Source of the DNA: Paraburkholderia flagellata
GTDB lineage: Bacteria > Pseudomonadota > Gammaproteobacteria > Burkholderiales > Burkholderiaceae
Direction: 5' to 3'
DNA length: 64,000 nt
Assembly (NCBI RefSeq): GCF_021390645.1
Contig: NZ_JAJEJT010000003.1
Location: 1,452,946 to 1,516,945 of the forward strand
The position numbers were made by a program, and so were the translations under genes. Positions 60,911 to 64,000 of the stretch are shown here, piece after piece (position 1 is the stretch's first letter; each line of letters begins with the position of its first letter). The notes beneath the pieces are model-generated. The model was not told where the DNA came from. It made no database searches and saw only the letters and a list, made by a program, of their open reading frames with translations.

Positions 60911-61674
60911 GCTTGCGCCGTGGTGCCAACCGAGCCGAGCGTCTGTACGAGCCGGAAGTAAATGACGAATGCGATCGCTGTCGAAAAAACGGCAAGCGCG
61001 ATCAGCGCCATCATCGATTGCCATGACGGATGAAGTGTCCACGGGCGGTCGACAACCAGGCTCACGGGAACAAGCAGAATTGCGCCCACCATGAGCGATC
61101 CCGCAGCGGGAGCGAGCGGCGAAAGTCCTTTGAACGATCGACCGTAGATCGCCGCGCCGGCGTAGCAAATCGTCGCGGCGACGATCGCCAGTTGCGCAAC
61201 GAGCTGCCTGCCGAGTCCTTCGAATGCGCTCACGCCAACCACGAGGCAGATACCGGTGAGGCCTGCGGCGATGCCGAACAGCTTGCGCGCGCTGACCCGC
61301 TCGTGGCGGGTAATCAGCCATGTTCCGAGGAATGCCATGACAGGTGAAGTGGAATTGAGGATCGTCGCCAAACCGGCTTCCACTGAACGCTCGGCCCACG
61401 CGATCAAGGTAAAGGGAATCACGCTATTGAGCAGGGCCTGCATGGCGAAACGACGCCACACGGCAGGGTCTCGCGGTATGGGAACGCGCTGCGCCCGCAT
61501 CCAGAGCAGAAGGAGCGTTCCGGCAATCAACGTTCTCGCGGCGATGAGCGTGAACGGCGGGATGGTCGCCACGCCGACTCTAATGAACGTATAGGACGCT
61601 CCCCAAAGAGTGGAAAGCGCGAGGAGCAAAAGCAGGTCGAGTCCAGTCGATTGGCTCGCAGTCGTCGCTTGCAT
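60736..61674 (-). CDS. EamA-family (DMT) transporter
   Basis: Inner-membrane exporter of 312 residues with ten helices in two EamA repeats (ALSTLWGASYTFIRVG and, after the middle, SLMVGAILLVPVSLVV). Relatives export amino acids or metabolites such as RhtA or PecM. The frame is open upstream to 61866, but the ATG at 61674 precedes the first helix closely. Its 3' end overlaps the convergent hydrolase gene by 175 bases. Confidence 0.87.
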   Translation of the reverse strand: MQATTASQSTGLDLLLLLALSTLWGASYTFIRVGVATIPPFTLIAARTLIAGTLLLLWMRAQRVPIPRDPAVWRRFAMQALLNSVIPFTLIAWAERSVEAGLATILNSTSPVMAFLGTWLITRHERVSARKLFGIAAGLTGICLVVGVSAFEGLGRQLVAQLAIVAATICYAGAAIYGRSFKGLSPLAPAAGSLMVGAILLVPVSLVVDRPWTLHPSWQSMMALIALAVFSTAIAFVIYFRLVQTLGSVGTTAQAYLRVPIGVAIGIAWLGESLSGSAWLGLACVVVGVAAMTLPSVSQRRATGHRLRSNRE

Positions 61675-61890
61675 GCTGAGCGATTGAATTCGCGAAAGAC
61701 GAAGTGAGATTGCACGGCCACGCGCGAGGAAAATAAAGCGCGTATTGGACAAATTATGCGGGCGTCGCTGATGCGAACGTTTCGGCCTGAAGCGAAATGT
61801 GGAGTGCCGACGCTGCGATGAGAACGATTGGGAATGTTTGAACGCTGTACGACACGCAACGCCCACGCGTTGCGTGTCAATGAAGAGATT

Positions 61891-63264
61891 TCAGGAAGCG
61901 ACGCGGAACGCGTCTTCCTGTTGCGTGGCGAAGCGGTTCGCGGGGCGGGGCAAGCCAAGATGCTCGCGCAACGTGCGCCCCGTATATTCGGTGCGAAAGA
62001 GTCCGCGGCGTTGCAATTCGGGCACCACGAACTGCACGAATTCGTTGAGGCCGCCCGGCAGCCACGGCGACATGATGTTGAAACCGTCGGCGCCTTCTTC
62101 CTCGTACCATTGCTGAAGCTGGTCGGCGATGCTTTGCGGCGTGCCGATCACCTGTTGATGCCCGCGTGCCCCCGCAATGCGCAGATAAAGATCGCGTATG
62201 GTGAGGTTATCGCGCCGCGCGAGATCGAGCAGCAAACGTTGACGGCTCTTGCCGCCGTTGGTTTCCGGCAGATCCGGCACGGGGCCATCCACGGGATACT
62301 GCGAGAGGTCGAGGCCGCCCGACATGTTCGAGAGCAGTTGAAGTCCCACGCTCGGATGGATCAGCGCCTGCAACGCATCGAACTTTTCCTGCGCTTCTTC
62401 CTGCGTGCGGCCAATCACGGGGAAAATGCCCGGCATGATCTTGAGATGCTCGGGGCGGCGGCCATAACGCGCGAGCCGTGCCTTCACGTCGCGATAGAAC
62501 TGCTTCGCTTCATCGAGCGTTTGATGCGCAACGAAGATCACTTCGGCGGTTTGCGCTGCGAGTTCCCTGCCGGCTTCGGAAGCGCCCGCTTGCACGACAA
62601 CGGGCCAGCCTTGCGGAGAACGCGCGACGTTCAGCGGGCCGCGCACCTTGAAATGCTTGCCGCGATAGTCCAGCGTATGCAGCTTCCCGGGGTCGAAGTA
62701 GATGCCGCTCGCCTTGTCGCGGATGAAGGCGTCGTCTTCCCAGCTATCCCAAAGCCCGCAGACCACGTCGTAGAACTCCTTCGCGCGCTCGTAGCGCACG
62801 GCGTGATCGAGATGCTTGTCGAGGCTGAAGTTGTGCGCTTCGGTTTCGGTGCTCGAAGTCACGAGATTCCAGCCCGAGCGTCCGCCACTCAGATAGTCGA
62901 GCGAGGCGAATTTTCGGGCCACGTTGTAGGGCTCGTTGAAAGAGGTCGACACCGTGGCGATGAGCCCGATGTGTTTCGTGACGACGGACAGCGCGGAGAG
63001 CAGCGTGATCGGCTCGAAATGATCGGCGCGCGCGGTGCGCGACAGCGAAGGCACATGAGTGTCGCGCACGCTCACGCTATCCGCGAAAAAGATGGCATCG
63101 AATTTGGCGCGCTCGGCCGTTTGCGCCAGTTCGGCGTAGTGCGCGAAGTCGAGGCCGCCGGCTGCGTGTGCATCGGGATGGCGCCACGCGGCGATATGGT
63201 GACCAGTCTCCATCAGGAAGGCGCCGAGGCTCAATTGGCCGGGGCGTCGCGGTGCTGCGCTCAT
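61891..63264 (-). CDS. NtaA/SnaA/DszA-type flavin-dependent monooxygenase
   Basis: FMNH2-dependent monooxygenase of the bacterial-luciferase fold, 457 residues, a length typical of the NtaA/SnaA/DszA group. Segments such as WRHPDAHAAGGLDF near the start, SGGRSGWNLVTSSTE and GSPQ/GTPQSIADQLQQW at the C-terminal side are diagnostic. Members oxidise nitrilotriacetate, dibenzothiophene sulfone, or alkyl sulfones and sulfonates, often for sulfur supply. The ATG at 63264 has GAGGAGC. A separate flavin reductase is needed and is not in the window. Confidence 0.9.
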   Translation of the reverse strand: MSAAPRRPGQLSLGAFLMETGHHIAAWRHPDAHAAGGLDFAHYAELAQTAERAKFDAIFFADSVSVRDTHVPSLSRTARADHFEPITLLSALSVVTKHIGLIATVSTSFNEPYNVARKFASLDYLSGGRSGWNLVTSSTETEAHNFSLDKHLDHAVRYERAKEFYDVVCGLWDSWEDDAFIRDKASGIYFDPGKLHTLDYRGKHFKVRGPLNVARSPQGWPVVVQAGASEAGRELAAQTAEVIFVAHQTLDEAKQFYRDVKARLARYGRRPEHLKIMPGIFPVIGRTQEEAQEKFDALQALIHPSVGLQLLSNMSGGLDLSQYPVDGPVPDLPETNGGKSRQRLLLDLARRDNLTIRDLYLRIAGARGHQQVIGTPQSIADQLQQWYEEEGADGFNIMSPWLPGGLNEFVQFVVPELQRRGLFRTEYTGRTLREHLGLPRPANRFATQQEDAFRVAS

Positions 63265-63316
63265 AGGTGCTCCTCGAATCGTGGTTGACGTTCGCTTTGG
63301 AATGGACTGCGAGGAT

Positions 63317-63379
63317 TCAATGCGCGAGCGGCTTGCGCGCCGTGGCGGAATCGAGTTGAAGGCTGGGTGCGTTCGACAT
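63317..63379 (-). CDS. Putative 20-residue leader peptide
   Basis: A tiny frame, MSNAPSLQLDSATARKPLAH, with an AGGA site 9 bases before the ATG. It ends 52 bases upstream of the flavin monooxygenase gene, on the same strand, in the presumed 5' leader. It may be a regulatory upstream reading frame. Evidence is the ribosome site, the position and genome-like codon use only. Confidence 0.35.
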   Translation of the reverse strand: MSNAPSLQLDSATARKPLAH

Positions 63380-63670
63380 ATCGTGGTCCTGACCAAAGTT
63401 TGGCCGGATCATTTTTGCCGATCGGTATTCTCACCACAAACAAGCAATTGAGCTATTCATAGTTGCGCGAGTGCGTTCGGGCGCTAAGCATTCCAGAAAT
63501 GCTTGCTTGGCCGAGTGGAATCGGGAGACTAGATGGGAATGTCTCCCTTGGTGGGAGGTGTGCCGTTTCTAACGCGACGATTGCGCTGCTACAGCGGATT
63601 TTCAGACACCGGATAGGCGTTTCATTCGTCGCGGAAATGCGCTTCGAGTGAATGCGTAAGAGGCGCGCAC
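63380..63670. other. Intergenic region at the right end
   Basis: About 290 bases between the monooxygenase leader and the acetyltransferase 3' end. The part next to the leader (about 63400-63460) is AT-rich and probably holds the monooxygenase promoter. No further gene is supported. Confidence 0.4.
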
Positions 63671-64000
63671 TTAGTCCGCAATCGAACGAATGACGCGTGC
63701 CGGATTGCCGCCGGCAAGCGTATTCGGGGGAACGTCCTGGGTGACCACCGACCCTGCCGCCACGACCGAGTTTTCGCCGACCGTTACGCCACCGATGATG
63801 GTCGCGCCTGCGGCGATCCAGACGTTCCTCTCGATCACGATGGGCTTTGCGATGACGCCGTCGCGTCGCCGCGAGGGTTCAATGGGATGGCCGGACGTGA
63901 TGAGGCTCACATTCGGGCCGATCATCACATCATCGGCAATGTCGAGGCCGCCCAGGTCATAGAAAGTGCAATTCTGGTTGATGAAGACATTGCGTCCGAC
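63671..64000 (-). CDS. Sugar O-acetyltransferase of the hexapeptide family (partial)
   Basis: The last 109 residues of a left-handed beta-helix acetyltransferase (Maa/NodL/LacA type), cut by the window edge. Hexapeptide repeats run through VWIAAGATIIGGVTVGENSVVAAGSVV, and the catalytic histidine is in ITSGHPIEP. The C-terminal LAGGNPARVIR is characteristic. It uses acetyl-CoA to acetylate a sugar hydroxyl, such as maltose or a chitin oligomer. N-terminus is outside the window. Confidence 0.88.
   Translation of the reverse strand, partial: VGRNVFINQNCTFYDLGGLDIADDVMIGPNVSLITSGHPIEPSRRRDGVIAKPIVIERNVWIAAGATIIGGVTVGENSVVAAGSVVTQDVPPNTLAGGNPARVIRSIAD

Noticed and set aside
1..64000. CRISPR arrays, tRNA or rRNA genes, insertion sequences and prophage genes
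   Set aside because: No regularly spaced repeats, cloverleaf-type genes, transposases, integrases or phage structural genes were seen on reading through the window.

Overview
This window is high-GC DNA from a beta-proteobacterium of the Burkholderiaceae, most likely Paraburkholderia or a close relative. The support is strong GC bias at third codon positions, many ABC transporters and LysR/AraC/GntR regulators, a lone DUF3079 protein, a DUF6496 protein, an MXKDX-repeat protein, and a hairpin repeat built on CCTACTTTTCTTTGC that I associate with this group. I saw no rRNA, tRNA, CRISPR array, insertion sequence or prophage.

Layout. 0.4-9 kb: a diguanylate cyclase, an amino-acid binding protein, an AraC regulator divergent from a short-chain dehydrogenase, a penicillin-acylase-type hydrolase and a chemoreceptor. 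9-13 kb: a cystine-type ABC importer (binding protein, permease, ATPase) followed by a fold-type-III PLP enzyme. 13-16.4 kb: a CSS-motif/EAL phosphodiesterase, a lipoprotein, and a secreted ClpP-like protein joined to an LprI-like domain. 16.4-20.1 kb: a sulfonate-type ABC importer with two different binding proteins. 20-26.5 kb: an orphan protein with a PD-(D/E)XK-like motif, a DUF6496 protein, a LysR/hydrolase pair, an MltF-like transglycosylase and a lipoprotein.

27.1-30.6 kb is a complete hypochlorite/metal-stress locus. An ECF sigma factor (SigF type) and its membrane anti-sigma NrsF run one way. A cytochrome b, a molybdopterin YedY-like reductase and a methionine-rich MXKDX peptide (MrpX type) run the other. 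The gap between them holds two head-to-head GTAACC-N16-CGAA promoters.

34.3-35.7 kb is a two-gene graspetide (microviridin-like) locus: a precursor with the PFFxxFLExQ leader motif and two TMxxPSDxE cores, then one MvdD-type ATP-grasp ligase. 36.7-44.0 kb is an eight-gene operon under a GntR/HutC regulator with a palindromic operator at its promoter. It encodes an AprA-like flavoprotein, an AprB-like ferredoxin, a sulfonate-type ABC importer whose binding protein has a NosL-like tail, a HEAT-repeat protein and a DUF971 protein.

44.1-44.7 kb is a large inverted repeat. 44.7-50.7 kb is the most unusual block: a PP2C phosphatase, four small proteins sharing an ungapped leader ending in a GG-type motif, an LRAT-fold protein, an 80-residue protein, and a membrane Ser/Thr kinase with a periplasmic DUF4384-like domain. 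The leader of these peptides resembles the end of the graspetide leader, which suggests a common exporter outside the window.

50.7-57.4 kb is patchy accessory DNA: a PAP2 phosphatase, a DUF1488 protein, a stand-alone membrane anchor of a PQQ glucose dehydrogenase, a Qnr-like pentapeptide protein, a serine/threonine dehydratase, a frameshifted TolQ/ExbB remnant, an orphan ABC ATPase and an isochorismatase-like hydrolase. 57.4-64 kb holds an MFS transporter, a LysR regulator, an alpha/beta hydrolase overlapping a convergent EamA transporter, an NtaA/SnaA/DszA-type flavin monooxygenase with a tiny upstream reading frame, and a hexapeptide acetyltransferase cut by the window edge.
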